Shown: one piece after another, positions 48,633 to 58,143 of the stretch
How the letters are laid out: every line of letters starts with the position of its first letter
Position numbering within the stretch: position 1 is the stretch's first letter
Assembly (NCBI RefSeq): GCF_000803315.1
Contig: NZ_JRMH01000002.1
Coordinates: 310,001 to 374,000 of the forward strand
DNA: 64,000 nucleotides
Direction: 5' to 3'
DNA from: Pectobacterium actinidiae
Lineage (GTDB): Bacteria; Pseudomonadota; Gammaproteobacteria; Enterobacterales; Enterobacteriaceae
Made by a program: the position numbers and the translations under genes
Notes under the pieces: model-generated
Seen by the model: only the letters and a program-made list of their open reading frames with translations
Database searches by the model: none
Told to the model about the DNA's origin: nothing

Positions 48633-50903
48633 ATGTATTTTAAAAGACACCAACAGTATTTAAAAAAACACCAGCGCAACATAACGTCAGGCATTTTAAT
48701 GAGCTGCGTCTTAACGCTGCCCGCGATAGCGCGGGCAGCTGACCCGCAGATCGCCGCGGATAATACTCCCCGTACCGAGACGGCAACCACCGCCCCCGTC
48801 CAGTTGAAACGCGTGAAAGTTAACGCTCAGCGTGTGCCCGTTCAGCCGCCGACCACGCTGGCTTCGGTGATCGATGGCAAAACGCTCGAAGAAGAGCGGA
48901 TCTACCGCTTTGAAGAACTGTCGCAACTGGTGACAGGGCTGGATGTCGATACCGTCGATGTGATGGACACCACGGTGACCATTCGCGGGATTGGCGACGG
49001 CGGCGAGAGCGGCACCAACATCGGTATGCCGGGCAGCGTGGGTCTGTTTGTCGATGGTGTTTACTTGTCCCGCCCCGGCGTCATCTCTAATGATTTGCTG
49101 GATATCGACAGCACCCGCGTGTTGAAAGGCCCGCAGGGCGCAGCCTATGGCTTTAATACCACTGGCGGCGCGATTGATATTCGCACCCGTAAGCCGACCT
49201 TTACGCCTGAATATTCACTGGAGCAATCGTTCGGACAACGTGGCTATCTGCAATCCAAACTGATGGCATCCGGGCCACTCAGCGACCACTGGGCAGGACG
49301 TATCAACCTGTCGCGCACGGAGCGCGGGGGGAACGTCACAAATATCGAAAACGGCCATAAGCTGGGAGGCAGTACTAATAACGGCGTGCGCGGCCAGCTG
49401 CTTTATCAGCCCAATGACAGCTTTAGCCTCAGAATCACTGGCGACTATAGCGATTCTACCCAGCGTCCGGTCTCCGTGCTGGTGAGCGCAACCGACGATT
49501 TTCGTAATCGTGCAGCACAAACCGGCCTGAAGGTCGTTGGTGGCCGTCAGGTCGCGATGGATGACGAGAACGTGATTCGCGTTGCACAAGGCGGTGGCTC
49601 GATAGAGGCCAACTGGAAGCTGAAGAGCGGCTATAGCCTCAACTCCCTGTCGTCACTGCGCTATTTCCGCGTGCTGCCTAGCACGGCGGATAACTGGAAT
49701 ATCCCGCTCTATCGCGATAGCGGTGCTGACGTACGCGATCGCGTCTGGTCGCAAAGTTTTTGGCTTGATTCACCCAAAGGCAATACCTTCGATTATTCAC
49801 TGGGCGTCGATTACTGGGGAGAAAACCTCGATACCGAGGCAAACAGCCGCTACTACAACGACAACCGCGTGAGGACGTGGGTCGGCAATGGTTATCAGGG
49901 CATTAACGTTCAGCGCTTCGGCACGCTGGATGACACCGTCTATTCCGTCTATGGCCGCGGGACCTGGCATGCCGCCGATAAACTCGATGTCATTGTCGGC
50001 CTGCGTCAGACCTATGAGAAAAAAGAGGGGACATTCCAGCGAAAAAATCGCGCCACCTTTGATTCAGGCCCACTCTCGCAAACCAACCACCTGCCTTCTG
50101 GCTCCATCAGTCTGAACTGGTTCGCGGCACCGAATGTCACACCGTACGTCACGCTGGGCTACGGGGAAAAATCCGGCGGCCTGAACGTGTCGGCTGGTGC
50201 AGCAAGACAGCTAGGCATCGATTCGCTGTATGTCGATCCAGAAAAAACCCGTTCGGCAGAGCTAGGCGTCAAAACTCACTGGCTACAGCGCAAAGTGGAA
50301 TGGAATACCGCGCTGTTCTGGAGCGTCGTCGAAGATTTCCAGAACAACGCCTATGACGAAGAAACGGATACCAGCTATCTGATTAACGCAGGGAAATTCC
50401 GCTCGCGCGGCGGCGAAACGCAATTAACGCTGCGCCCCGTTGACGGCCTGAGCATCAGTCTGGCCGGTACGGTTCTGGATGCCCGCTACCTGAATTTCCC
50501 GAACGCCCGCTGCCCGGCAGAAATCTCCGCCGTCTCGTGCGATATGTCTGGAAAGCGCGTCTTTAAATCCCCCACGCTGAGCTACAACACGCGCGTACGT
50601 TATCAGTGGGATACGCCAAATAACCTGCAAGCCTCGGTTTCCGGTCAATGGTCATGGCGGAGCTGGGCCTATGGCACGCTCGACGATTCCGAATCCAACC
50701 GTATTCCATCGTACGGCGTCCTGAACCTGTCTAGCGGGCTGAGCGGCAAGCAAGGCGACAACCGTTGGAACGTGTCGCTGTGGGTGAAAAACGCGCTGGA
50801 TAAAAACTACTACCGCTCGGTCAGAGGCTCCAGCGCCACAACGGGCGTGATTGGTGAACCGCGCATGGTCGGCATATCAGTTGGCTACGATTTCAAGGGC
50901 TAA
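48633..50903 (+). CDS. TonB-dependent outer-membrane receptor
   Basis: A 756-residue protein with a signal peptide (about 1-36, ending IARA-ADP). The plug domain (about 60-185) has IRGIGDGGESGTNIG, VGLFVDGVYLSRPG and RVLKGPQGAAYGFNTTGGAI; the beta barrel (about 200-756) ends GISVGYDFKG, two residues beyond the usual terminal aromatic. A TonB-box-like stretch QLKRVKVNAQRV precedes the plug. It resembles ligand receptors of the siderophore/oligomer class, but the ligand cannot be read. Four bases separate its stop from the next start. Confidence 0.9.
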   Translation: MYFKRHQQYLKKHQRNITSGILMSCVLTLPAIARAADPQIAADNTPRTETATTAPVQLKRVKVNAQRVPVQPPTTLASVIDGKTLEEERIYRFEELSQLVTGLDVDTVDVMDTTVTIRGIGDGGESGTNIGMPGSVGLFVDGVYLSRPGVISNDLLDIDSTRVLKGPQGAAYGFNTTGGAIDIRTRKPTFTPEYSLEQSFGQRGYLQSKLMASGPLSDHWAGRINLSRTERGGNVTNIENGHKLGGSTNNGVRGQLLYQPNDSFSLRITGDYSDSTQRPVSVLVSATDDFRNRAAQTGLKVVGGRQVAMDDENVIRVAQGGGSIEANWKLKSGYSLNSLSSLRYFRVLPSTADNWNIPLYRDSGADVRDRVWSQSFWLDSPKGNTFDYSLGVDYWGENLDTEANSRYYNDNRVRTWVGNGYQGINVQRFGTLDDTVYSVYGRGTWHAADKLDVIVGLRQTYEKKEGTFQRKNRATFDSGPLSQTNHLPSGSISLNWFAAPNVTPYVTLGYGEKSGGLNVSAGAARQLGIDSLYVDPEKTRSAELGVKTHWLQRKVEWNTALFWSVVEDFQNNAYDEETDTSYLINAGKFRSRGGETQLTLRPVDGLSISLAGTVLDARYLNFPNARCPAEISAVSCDMSGKRVFKSPTLSYNTRVRYQWDTPNNLQASVSGQWSWRSWAYGTLDDSESNRIPSYGVLNLSSGLSGKQGDNRWNVSLWVKNALDKNYYRSVRGSSATTGVIGEPRMVGISVGYDFKG

Positions 50904-50907
50904 TGTC

Positions 50908-53691
50908 ATGGACAAGATGACTTACTCACGCCGACGTTTCCTGCGCGACAGCACGCTGCTGGCGCTGTCGGCACCGTTCTGGAGCTCTGCGCACGCCGCC
51001 ACGCCGCTGGCCCCAGCCTCTGCCTATGCTGGCGAATCGGCACCGCAGGTCGGCCTGCACTGGCTAGACGGGCAGCGGCCTCTCGCCTTCACCGGCGTAA
51101 CCTGGGGCGTTCCCTGGCCTCAGGGGGCGGTACGCAACGACAGTGGTTTCCAACTGCATGATGCGCAACAGCGAGCTTATGACCTGCAAAGCTGGCCGCT
51201 GGCTCGCTGGCCGGACGGCTCGATTAAATGGTCGGCGCATGCGTTAGGTGGCGAGATCCCGCCGGAAGACGGGCTAACGCTGCGGCCAACAGCCAAAGCA
51301 GAGGAGCCATCATCGGGTTCCGGGATGGTCAGCGAGCATGACCACGGCTGGACGGTGGATACCGGCCGCATTCGCTGCGTGATTCCACGATCAGGCTCTC
51401 GCCTGATCGAAGAAATCTGGCGGGATAATCGGCTGGCGTTAACCAACGGCAGGCTGGTGTTGCGCATGCAGCGCGGTGCGGAGGTGGATAGCACGCTGAC
51501 GCAGGATGCCTATCAGGGCGTGATCGACACCGTCACGGTGGAACAAAGCGGGCCACAGCGGGCGGTGATTGCGATACGCGGTACGCACCACGCGCAACAA
51601 CAGGGGGTGGCACACATCCCCTTTATTATCCGGCTGTATAGCTATGCGAACACCGACTCGCTGCGCGTCATACATACCCTGATCTATGACAATGACGACG
51701 ACCTTATCAGCCTGAAAGGACTTGGGCTAGCGTTTGACGTTCCGCTACAGGGGGAACTGCACGATCGCCACGTACGCTTCGTTTCGGATCAGGGTGGACT
51801 CTTTCGTGAAGCGGTACGTGGTCTGAGTGGGCTACGTCGCGATCCCGGCACGGCGGTGATCGCGGCACAACTGGCCGGGCAAGCTACACCACCGATCGCG
51901 GATTTTTCGCCGGAGGTCGGGAAACGGCTGGATTACATTCCCGCGTTTGGCAGCTACCGCCTGACGCAGCACCATCCCGACGGCTTCCAGATACACAAAC
52001 GCACCGCTACCGGACAGGGCTGGCTGCTTTCTGCAACGGGCGACCGGGCGGCAGGCGTTGGCTATCTGGGCACGCCAACTGGCGGCGTGGCATTCGGCCT
52101 GCGAAATTTCTGGCAGAGCTATCCGGCTAGTCTGGAAATCGACAATGCTCACACCGACGTAGCGACCGTCACGCTCTGGCTATGGTCGCCGTGGGCAGAA
52201 CCGATGGATATGCGCTTTTATCATGACGGCTTAGGCCAGGATACCCATGAAAAACAGCGTGAAGGGCTGGCGATCACCTATGAAGATTACGAGCCGGGCT
52301 TCGGTTCGGCGGTCGGCGTGGCACGCACCAGCGAACTGTTTATCGATGTACTGCCCGCGACGCCTGATGCGGAAAATCTGGTGAATCGAGCGCGGCGCAT
52401 GCAGCAACCGCCACTGCTGGTCGCGGACGCACAGGATCTACACCGCGCACAGGCGTTTGGTCCGCTGTGGGCACCCGCCTCTTCCTCTGCCACCACGCCC
52501 GGCCGCATCAGGCTGGAGAAACAGCTAGATGCGTATTTCGATATCTACCAGCAGGAAGTCGAACAGCGTAAATGGTACGGCTTCTGGGATTTCGGCGATG
52601 TCATGCATACCTATGACAGCGACCGTCACGTCTGGCGCTACGATGTGGGCGGCTATGCGTGGGACAACTCGGAACTCAGCACCGATCTGTGGCTCTGGTA
52701 TTACTTCCTGCACAGCGGACGCGCCGAGGCATTTCGTATGGCAGAAGCCATGACGCGCCACACGGGCGAAGTTGACGTACACCACTTAGGGCAATTTAGT
52801 CCGCTGGGGTCGCGGCACAATGTCCGCCACTGGGGCGACAGCGCCAAGCAATTGCGCATTTCTACCGTCGCCAACCGCCGCTTTCTCTACTATCTCACCG
52901 CTGATGAACGTATCGGTGACCTGATGGACGAACAGATCGAGGCACTGCGTACGCTCGGCACCGTGCTGCCCGGCCGCAAGATTGGGCAGACATCGCCCGC
53001 CGATCCGCATCATGTCAGCTTGAGTTTCGGGACAGACTGGGGCGCGGTAGCCGCAGCCTGGCTAACCGCCTGGGAGCGGCACGGCGATCCAGCAATACGT
53101 GAACGCCTGCTGACCAGTATGCAAACCATTGCCGCCCAGCCGCACGGCTTTTTCACCGGCGGATCGGCTATCGACCCCGATACGGGCCGTATCGAACTGG
53201 CACCTCCGGATCAGGTGGAAATTTCACATTTGAGTGCGGTTTTTGGCCTGACAGAAATCTGTAGTGAGCTGATTGAAGCGCTGCCCGACCCTGCCTTTAC
53301 TCGTGCATGGCTTGACTACTGTCGGCTGTATAACGACCCCGCCGCGTTAAGCGCAGTCGTGGGTAAGACGGTGAAAAAGCTCAATCTGGCTCAGGGACAT
53401 GCCCGACTGACCGCCTTTGCCGCACGACGCTTAAACGATCGCACGCTAGCGCAGCGCGCCTGGGCAGAATTTACCGCGGGCAGCGGTGGTATCGCCCATC
53501 CGACGCTCGAACAGCGGCGCTTAACGCCCCCCACCGTGCTTTACCCTATCAATGAGGCGCTGATTGATTCCACCATCGATAAACATTCCGGCAGCACCAC
53601 AGCCGCCAATCTGGCGACCAACGCCGTCGCCCAATGGGGATTAACAGCCATCGCCCTGCTGGCCTTGCTGGACGACATTCCCTCTTCTTAA
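50908..53691 (+). CDS. Tat-exported YetA/PcRGLX-like protein (exo-rhamnogalacturonan lyase family)
   Basis: A 927-residue protein with a twin-arginine signal (SRRRFLRDS at residues 6-14, then a hydrophobic stretch ending SSAHA). The mature N-terminus has the family's opening signature: GVTWGVPWPQGAV followed by LQSWPLARWPDGSIKWSAH (RIFT-barrel domain). The C-terminal half holds the alpha/alpha-toroid signature YGFWDFGDVMHTYDSDRH, GGYAWDNSELSTDLWLWY and MTRHTGEVDVHHLG. These match the YetA/PcRGLX family, whose fungal member is an exo-rhamnogalacturonan lyase (PL26). Folding in the cytoplasm before Tat export suggests a cofactor or metal. It is coupled to the receptor gene upstream. Activity is inferred, not proven. 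Confidence 0.75.
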   Translation: MDKMTYSRRRFLRDSTLLALSAPFWSSAHAATPLAPASAYAGESAPQVGLHWLDGQRPLAFTGVTWGVPWPQGAVRNDSGFQLHDAQQRAYDLQSWPLARWPDGSIKWSAHALGGEIPPEDGLTLRPTAKAEEPSSGSGMVSEHDHGWTVDTGRIRCVIPRSGSRLIEEIWRDNRLALTNGRLVLRMQRGAEVDSTLTQDAYQGVIDTVTVEQSGPQRAVIAIRGTHHAQQQGVAHIPFIIRLYSYANTDSLRVIHTLIYDNDDDLISLKGLGLAFDVPLQGELHDRHVRFVSDQGGLFREAVRGLSGLRRDPGTAVIAAQLAGQATPPIADFSPEVGKRLDYIPAFGSYRLTQHHPDGFQIHKRTATGQGWLLSATGDRAAGVGYLGTPTGGVAFGLRNFWQSYPASLEIDNAHTDVATVTLWLWSPWAEPMDMRFYHDGLGQDTHEKQREGLAITYEDYEPGFGSAVGVARTSELFIDVLPATPDAENLVNRARRMQQPPLLVADAQDLHRAQAFGPLWAPASSSATTPGRIRLEKQLDAYFDIYQQEVEQRKWYGFWDFGDVMHTYDSDRHVWRYDVGGYAWDNSELSTDLWLWYYFLHSGRAEAFRMAEAMTRHTGEVDVHHLGQFSPLGSRHNVRHWGDSAKQLRISTVANRRFLYYLTADERIGDLMDEQIEALRTLGTVLPGRKIGQTSPADPHHVSLSFGTDWGAVAAAWLTAWERHGDPAIRERLLTSMQTIAAQPHGFFTGGSAIDPDTGRIELAPPDQVEISHLSAVFGLTEICSELIEALPDPAFTRAWLDYCRLYNDPAALSAVVGKTVKKLNLAQGHARLTAFAARRLNDRTLAQRAWAEFTAGSGGIAHPTLEQRRLTPPTVLYPINEALIDSTIDKHSGSTTAANLATNAVAQWGLTAIALLALLDDIPSS

Positions 53692-53726
53692 TGCCGCCAC
53701 CCGGCGGCACGCTACAGGACATCACC

Positions 53727-54419
53727 ATGACTGACCCAAGCTGTACTGAAAACACGCTCCTCCTGTCACCGCAGGCAGGCAGCACGCATGAGATTATCGA
53801 TTCGCCACACCGTTCAACGTTTATCTGGTCCACGGATTCAACGGGTCAGCCGCTACGCTGGCAGGTGGAGCAGGAGGACCCTGACCGCACGGCGATCCAG
53901 ACCACGCCTGAGCGCCTGACGTTGGAAAGCGCCGCCGGGCTAACGCTCTGGCTGGATGCGCCGCTCTCAGGCACTTATCGCATCGCCTTCACGCGTGAGA
54001 TTCTGGTCGCCGATCGTCCCTACGACCGCGTGTCCGACCTCAACCAGTTCTGGGCCGCGCGTGACCTGCATCATTCGAACCTTTTTACCCGGTACGGCAA
54101 GCTCAACGAATATGACAGCCTGAATCTGTACTATGTCGGTATGGGCGGCAACTGGAACAGCACTACGCGCTTTCGTTATTACGACGGTCACGGCGAGCGT
54201 CTGCTGCTCGGTGAGTACACCGATGCCGCACATCTGCTGCGACCGAATCATCGCTATCGCATCGTGATTGAAGTGGATCGGCGGGAAACCCGTTTTTGGG
54301 TCGACGATGTGCTCTATTTTCATGCCAGCTATCCGAGCACGCCCGCTCCGGGGTATTTCGGCTTTCGGACGGTATTTTCGCGTCAGGAAATCAGCGAATT
54401 CAGCATCACTCCGCTGTAA
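53727..54419 (+). CDS. DUF6250-like beta-sandwich protein
   Basis: A 230-residue protein whose second half reads like a concanavalin/laminin-G-type sandwich: DRVSDLNQFWAARDL, YDSLNLYYVGMGGNWNSTTR, HRYRIVIEVDRRETRFWVDD and APGYFGFRTVFSR. This pattern resembles DUF6250 proteins, which often accompany polysaccharide lyases. No signal peptide is visible from the chosen ATG (53727, after ACAGGACA), nor from upstream in-frame starts, so a cytoplasmic location is implied. It ends 14 bases inside the convergent LysR gene. Last gene of the plus-strand operon. Role unknown; glycan binding or hydrolysis is plausible. Confidence 0.65.
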   Translation: MTDPSCTENTLLLSPQAGSTHEIIDSPHRSTFIWSTDSTGQPLRWQVEQEDPDRTAIQTTPERLTLESAAGLTLWLDAPLSGTYRIAFTREILVADRPYDRVSDLNQFWAARDLHHSNLFTRYGKLNEYDSLNLYYVGMGGNWNSTTRFRYYDGHGERLLLGEYTDAAHLLRPNHRYRIVIEVDRRETRFWVDDVLYFHASYPSTPAPGYFGFRTVFSRQEISEFSITPL

Positions 54420-55335
54420 GCGCCACTGGTGTACCGTGCAGGTCGCTGTCGACCTGCACAAAAGTTTCAATCAGCTTGCGTGCCAGCAGCGATAGGCGGG
54501 CGTCTGCCAGATAAATAATGCCGTAATGGGTATAAAATTCGTCGGTATTATCGTCCAGACCAGCAATCTTCAACATGTGAATACCGTGCCGATCGGGCTC
54601 GTTGAAATGATTGGTCGTCCCGATGGCATCCGAATGGCGTACCACGTCCAGCAGACTGTAGCCATTTTCACACTCAATGCTGGTGCGAATATCCAGTTTG
54701 CCGCTCAGCTGTACCAGCGCACGGTGGAGGTTGGGAGGGCGTATCGTTGCCGCCAGCGGGTAGGAAAAAAATTGCTCGACGGTTATTTCTTCCTGCGCCG
54801 CCAATGGATGCCCGCTACGGCAGCAAAATCCCCAGCGGTGCTGGCTCAGCGGCTGAACCCGATAGCGGGTATCGAATTCAAAGTTGCGCATATCCGCCAC
54901 AATGAAATCCAGCTCTTCGGCCATCAACCGATGGCCTAGCGCCTGCCAATTATCGACGCGAAAAACCATCCGCACCTTTGGGTAATGTCGGGAGAACGTC
55001 CCGATCACCTGCGGCATAAGCCAGGCGGCGGGGGCCGGGCCACAGCCAAAATTCACTTCGCCCGCCTCTTTCTCATTAAACTGCTGGATATCGTTAAACA
55101 GATCGTGCGTCTGATTAATCAGGCGACGCGCGTGTTCCAGCACCACCAACCCTTTCGGCGTCGGCTCCAGTTGGTTCATGCGATCAATCAGGCGGGTGCC
55201 GATGGTCTGCTCCAGCGACTGAATGCTGCGGCTGAAGGCAGATTGGGAAAGCTTCATCGCCTGTGCCGCCGACGTAAAATTGCGATGCTCAATCAGGGCA
55301 ATAAAGTGGCGCAGTTGGCGAAGATCGATATTCAT
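54406..55335 (-). CDS. LysR-family transcriptional regulator
   Basis: The 309-residue protein has the LysR helix-turn-helix at residues 1-60 (MNIDLRQLRHFIALIEHRNF, AAQAMKLSQSAFSRSIQSLE) and an inducer-binding domain from about 90 (GEVNFGCGPAPAAWLMP). It is convergent with the DUF6250-like gene, overlapping it by 14 bases, and lies at the far end of the TonB/ABC locus. It is the only regulator gene there, so control of that locus is a reasonable inference. The inducer is unknown. Confidence 0.88.
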   Translation of the reverse strand: MNIDLRQLRHFIALIEHRNFTSAAQAMKLSQSAFSRSIQSLEQTIGTRLIDRMNQLEPTPKGLVVLEHARRLINQTHDLFNDIQQFNEKEAGEVNFGCGPAPAAWLMPQVIGTFSRHYPKVRMVFRVDNWQALGHRLMAEELDFIVADMRNFEFDTRYRVQPLSQHRWGFCCRSGHPLAAQEEITVEQFFSYPLAATIRPPNLHRALVQLSGKLDIRTSIECENGYSLLDVVRHSDAIGTTNHFNEPDRHGIHMLKIAGLDDNTDEFYTHYGIIYLADARLSLLARKLIETFVQVDSDLHGTPVALTAE

Positions 55336-55866
55336 AGCGGCAGTCGGCGTGTCATCAGGACGGAAAGAATTTGCAGGCTAGCAGGTCTGATCGTACAGAA
55401 AAAATAATAAAACCGCTTTTTATATTCTTACCGGTTATATATGCAGCGCGGTCTCTTATACGCCAATCCAGAGGCATCGCGAGTTTTGCCGTTATCCGGC
55501 GTAAAAAATTATGCTGAGGAGATAGCGGGCTTAGGATGAGCCGCAGGGACGCGGCTCAAGCTTGCGCCACGTCGGACAAAAACGTCAGAGACGTTTTTGA
55601 ACAGCACTCGTGCTGGCCCGAAGGGCGAGCCTCATTTATGGGGCGAGTAAACGTGTCGCAAGCGGTCCGTTAAGCCAGATACCGACGAAGGCACCGCGTA
55701 GCGGCATAATTCGCGCCAAAAGCCAAGGGGTCACGGGGCGAGCGGCGCTTAAGCCGCCCCGTGTCGGGCGCGTGCTACGAGGTAGCATGAAAATAACGAC
55801 ATTACCGCGCACGAAACCGCCTCGGCGTCCGCATAAAATGGACGAAGAGACGGAGGATCAGATTTC
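55336..55866. other. Hairpin-rich gene-free region between the LysR gene and pfkA
   Basis: About 530 bases. From 55530 on it contains a chain of short hairpins: GAGCCGC/GCGGCTC (55538-55557), AAAAACGTC/GACGTTTTT (55578-55598), CAGCAC/GTGCTG (55602-55615), GCCC/GGGC (55616-55626), CCGC/GCGG (55694-55704), CACGGGGCG/CGCCCCGTG (55732-55763) and GCTAC/GTAGC (55774-55786). An 86-codon frame through it (55610-55870) has no ribosome-binding site and very odd composition. It looks like a structured repeat or RNA rather than a gene. Confidence 0.6.
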
Positions 55867-56829
55867 TTAGAATAATTTTTTCGCTGTATCCAGCCAGTCG
55901 CCTTTGAAAGGACGCTTCATGTTCTCAATGGCATCAACGATGTCGTGGTGCACCATTTTCTCATTCTGGATACCAACACAGCGGCCGCCGTAGCCCTGCT
56001 GTAGCAGCTCAATAGAGTAGGCGCCCATGCGCGAGGCCAGAATACGGTCGTAGGCAACCGGCGAGCCGCCGCGCTGAATGTGGCCGAGTACGGTCGCACG
56101 GGTTTCGCGTCCCGTTTCTTTCTCAATGTATTTCGCGAGTTCATCGACGTCGCACACCAGTTCGGTGATAGCCACAATCGCGTGCTTCTTGCCTTTCTCA
56201 ATGCCCGCTTTGATTTCGCAGACCAGATCTTCCGGACTGAATGGCACTTCCGGCAGAACAATGAACTCACAGCCGCCAGCAATCGCAGCCGCCAGCGTCA
56301 GGTCACCACAGTGGCGTCCCATGACTTCAACAATGGAAATACGCTGGTGTGAAGAAGAGGTGTCGCGCAGGCGGTCAATCGCTTCCAGCACGGTTTCCAG
56401 CGCGGTAAAGTAACCGATGGTGTAGTCCGTACCCGCAACATCGTTATCGATGGTGCCGGGCAAGCCGATACAAGGGAAACCCATTTCGGTCAGACGCTTG
56501 GCACCCATATAGGAACCGTCACCGCCGATAACAACCAGCGCATCCAGACCGCGTTTCTTCATGTTTTCTACGCAAACCTGACGCACCGCTTCATCACGGA
56601 ACTGCGGGAAACGCGCGGAACCCAGAAACGTGCCGCCACGGTTAATCACATCCGATACGCTGTAGCGATCCAACTGCTCCATGCGATCTTCGTACAAGCC
56701 CTGATAACCATCATAAATGCCGTAAACTTCCAGCCCTTCCGTTAGCGCAGCACGAACCACACCACGAATTGCCGCATTCATACCTGGCGCATCGCCACCG
56801 CTCGTCAACACTCCGATTCTTCTAATCAT
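55867..56829 (-). CDS. pfkA: 6-phosphofructokinase I (ATP-dependent)
   Basis: Phosphorylates fructose 6-phosphate in glycolysis. The 320-residue protein has the same length as E. coli PfkA. ATP motif [18 protein letters not shown] (residues 6-23), [12 protein letters not shown], the catalytic [15 protein letters not shown] with the aspartate base, and the effector-site arginines in the RGG region ([14 protein letters not shown]). The ATG at 56829 is the family start; a frame to 56898 is an over-extension. Downstream of fieF as in E. coli. Confidence 0.96.
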   Translation of the reverse strand: MIRRIGVLTSGGDAPGMNAAIRGVVRAALTEGLEVYGIYDGYQGLYEDRMEQLDRYSVSDVINRGGTFLGSARFPQFRDEAVRQVCVENMKKRGLDALVVIGGDGSYMGAKRLTEMGFPCIGLPGTIDNDVAGTDYTIGYFTALETVLEAIDRLRDTSSSHQRISIVEVMGRHCGDLTLAAAIAGGCEFIVLPEVPFSPEDLVCEIKAGIEKGKKHAIVAITELVCDVDELAKYIEKETGRETRATVLGHIQRGGSPVAYDRILASRMGAYSIELLQQGYGGRCVGIQNEKMVHHDIVDAIENMKRPFKGDWLDTAKKLF

Positions 56830-57035
56830 GACAACCTCTGGACTTGTAGATGTAATTTTGCAGGATTCTTCTATCGTAAATTCACCGCCGCCGTGCAACA
56901 GGCGGCAACGCCTTGTTCTTTTATTAGCATATTATAACAAACACCCGAAGCTGAATTGATTCAGGTCAGGCTAAATTGTGCATAAATTTTCATGGCGTAT
57001 CACGTTTTTAACATAAAATGCTGAAACATGGCTGG

Positions 57036-57938
57036 CTACGCCGTCAATCTGCCACGCTGATTTTCTGGCACGGCAGAAACTGGATCCTGATGGATAATAA
57101 TATCAGCACCCGGAAACTGTTCACGTAATGCCTGCTCCAGATCGTCTGCGATTTGATGTGCCTGAACCAGCGGCAGGGTGTCATCCATTTCCAGATGCAG
57201 TTGAATAAAGCGCGTTGGACCAGAACGTCGGGTACGCAACGCATGTGCGCCACGAATACCCGGCCAGTTCACAATCACCTCAGCAATAGCGCGATGCTCG
57301 TCCTCCGGCAGTGCGCGATCCAACAGCGACTGCACGGCGTCATACCCCATGCGTAACGCGCTATATAAAATATAGCCGCCAATACCCAATGCAAACAGGG
57401 AGTCGGCGCGCATAATGCCTTTCCAACTGAGCGCCAGCGCCACCAGAATCGCACCGTTCATCAACAGGTCGGACTGATAATGTAGCATGTCCGCACGCAC
57501 CGCCTGACTGTGCGTACGCTTCACCACCCAGCGCTGGAACGATACCAGCAGCAGCGTGGCCACCAGCGCAATGAGCGTCACCCACATGCCCACTTCCGGC
57601 GCACGTAGCGCCTGCGGTTCCAGCGAGTGTTGCAGCCCCGTCAGGATCAGGAACAGCGCGGAGCCGGAGATAAACATACTCTGCGCCAGCGCAGCCAGCG
57701 ATTCTGCCTTACCGTGGCCGAACGCATGCTCAGTATCCGCCGGTTGCAGCGAATAGCGCACCACCAGCAGGTTCACCAGCGACGCAGCGATATCCACCAG
57801 CGAATCAACCAACGACGCCAGCAGACTCACCGAACCAGTGTGCCACCAGGCAAACACCTTTATTATGAACAGCACCAGCGCCACGGCCGTTGCGCTCACG
57901 GCAGCCAGTGTCACCAAACGCGCATAGTGTGGATTCAT
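57036..57938 (-). CDS. fieF: Cation-efflux (iron/zinc) pump of the CDF family
   Basis: A proton-driven exporter of Fe(II) and Zn(II) in the inner membrane. The 300-residue protein (E. coli 300) has six membrane segments, the metal-site residues in [16 protein letters not shown] and [14 protein letters not shown] (DxxxD and HxxxD), the [15 protein letters not shown] loop and the cytoplasmic C-terminal domain with [19 protein letters not shown]. The ATG at 57938 matches the family start; the frame to 58025 is an over-extension. In E. coli it is next to cpxP, whereas here a sotB-like gene intervenes. Confidence 0.94.
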   Translation of the reverse strand: MNPHYARLVTLAAVSATAVALVLFIIKVFAWWHTGSVSLLASLVDSLVDIAASLVNLLVVRYSLQPADTEHAFGHGKAESLAALAQSMFISGSALFLILTGLQHSLEPQALRAPEVGMWVTLIALVATLLLVSFQRWVVKRTHSQAVRADMLHYQSDLLMNGAILVALALSWKGIMRADSLFALGIGGYILYSALRMGYDAVQSLLDRALPEDEHRAIAEVIVNWPGIRGAHALRTRRSGPTRFIQLHLEMDDTLPLVQAHQIADDLEQALREQFPGADIIIHQDPVSAVPENQRGRLTA

Positions 57939-58143
57939 GATGCCCTCACGTAAGATGATGTCCTTACAGGAAACGGATACCTTTACAGACAAAAAGCCGC
58001 CTGATAATGGCCTAATATTGGTCACTTAAGCCCGATATTAGGGGAAATACAGGGCGAGGTTCCCGCAGGAGGCCTCACCCCTGTGGTCGCCCCGTGTATC
58101 TCAATGCTTAAACGATCGGCATTAGCCTGATAATGGCCTGCAC

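Noticed and set aside
55610..55870. 86-codon plus-strand frame next to pfkA
   Set aside because: No ribosome-binding site, skewed composition, runs through several hairpins and ends inside pfkA on the other strand.
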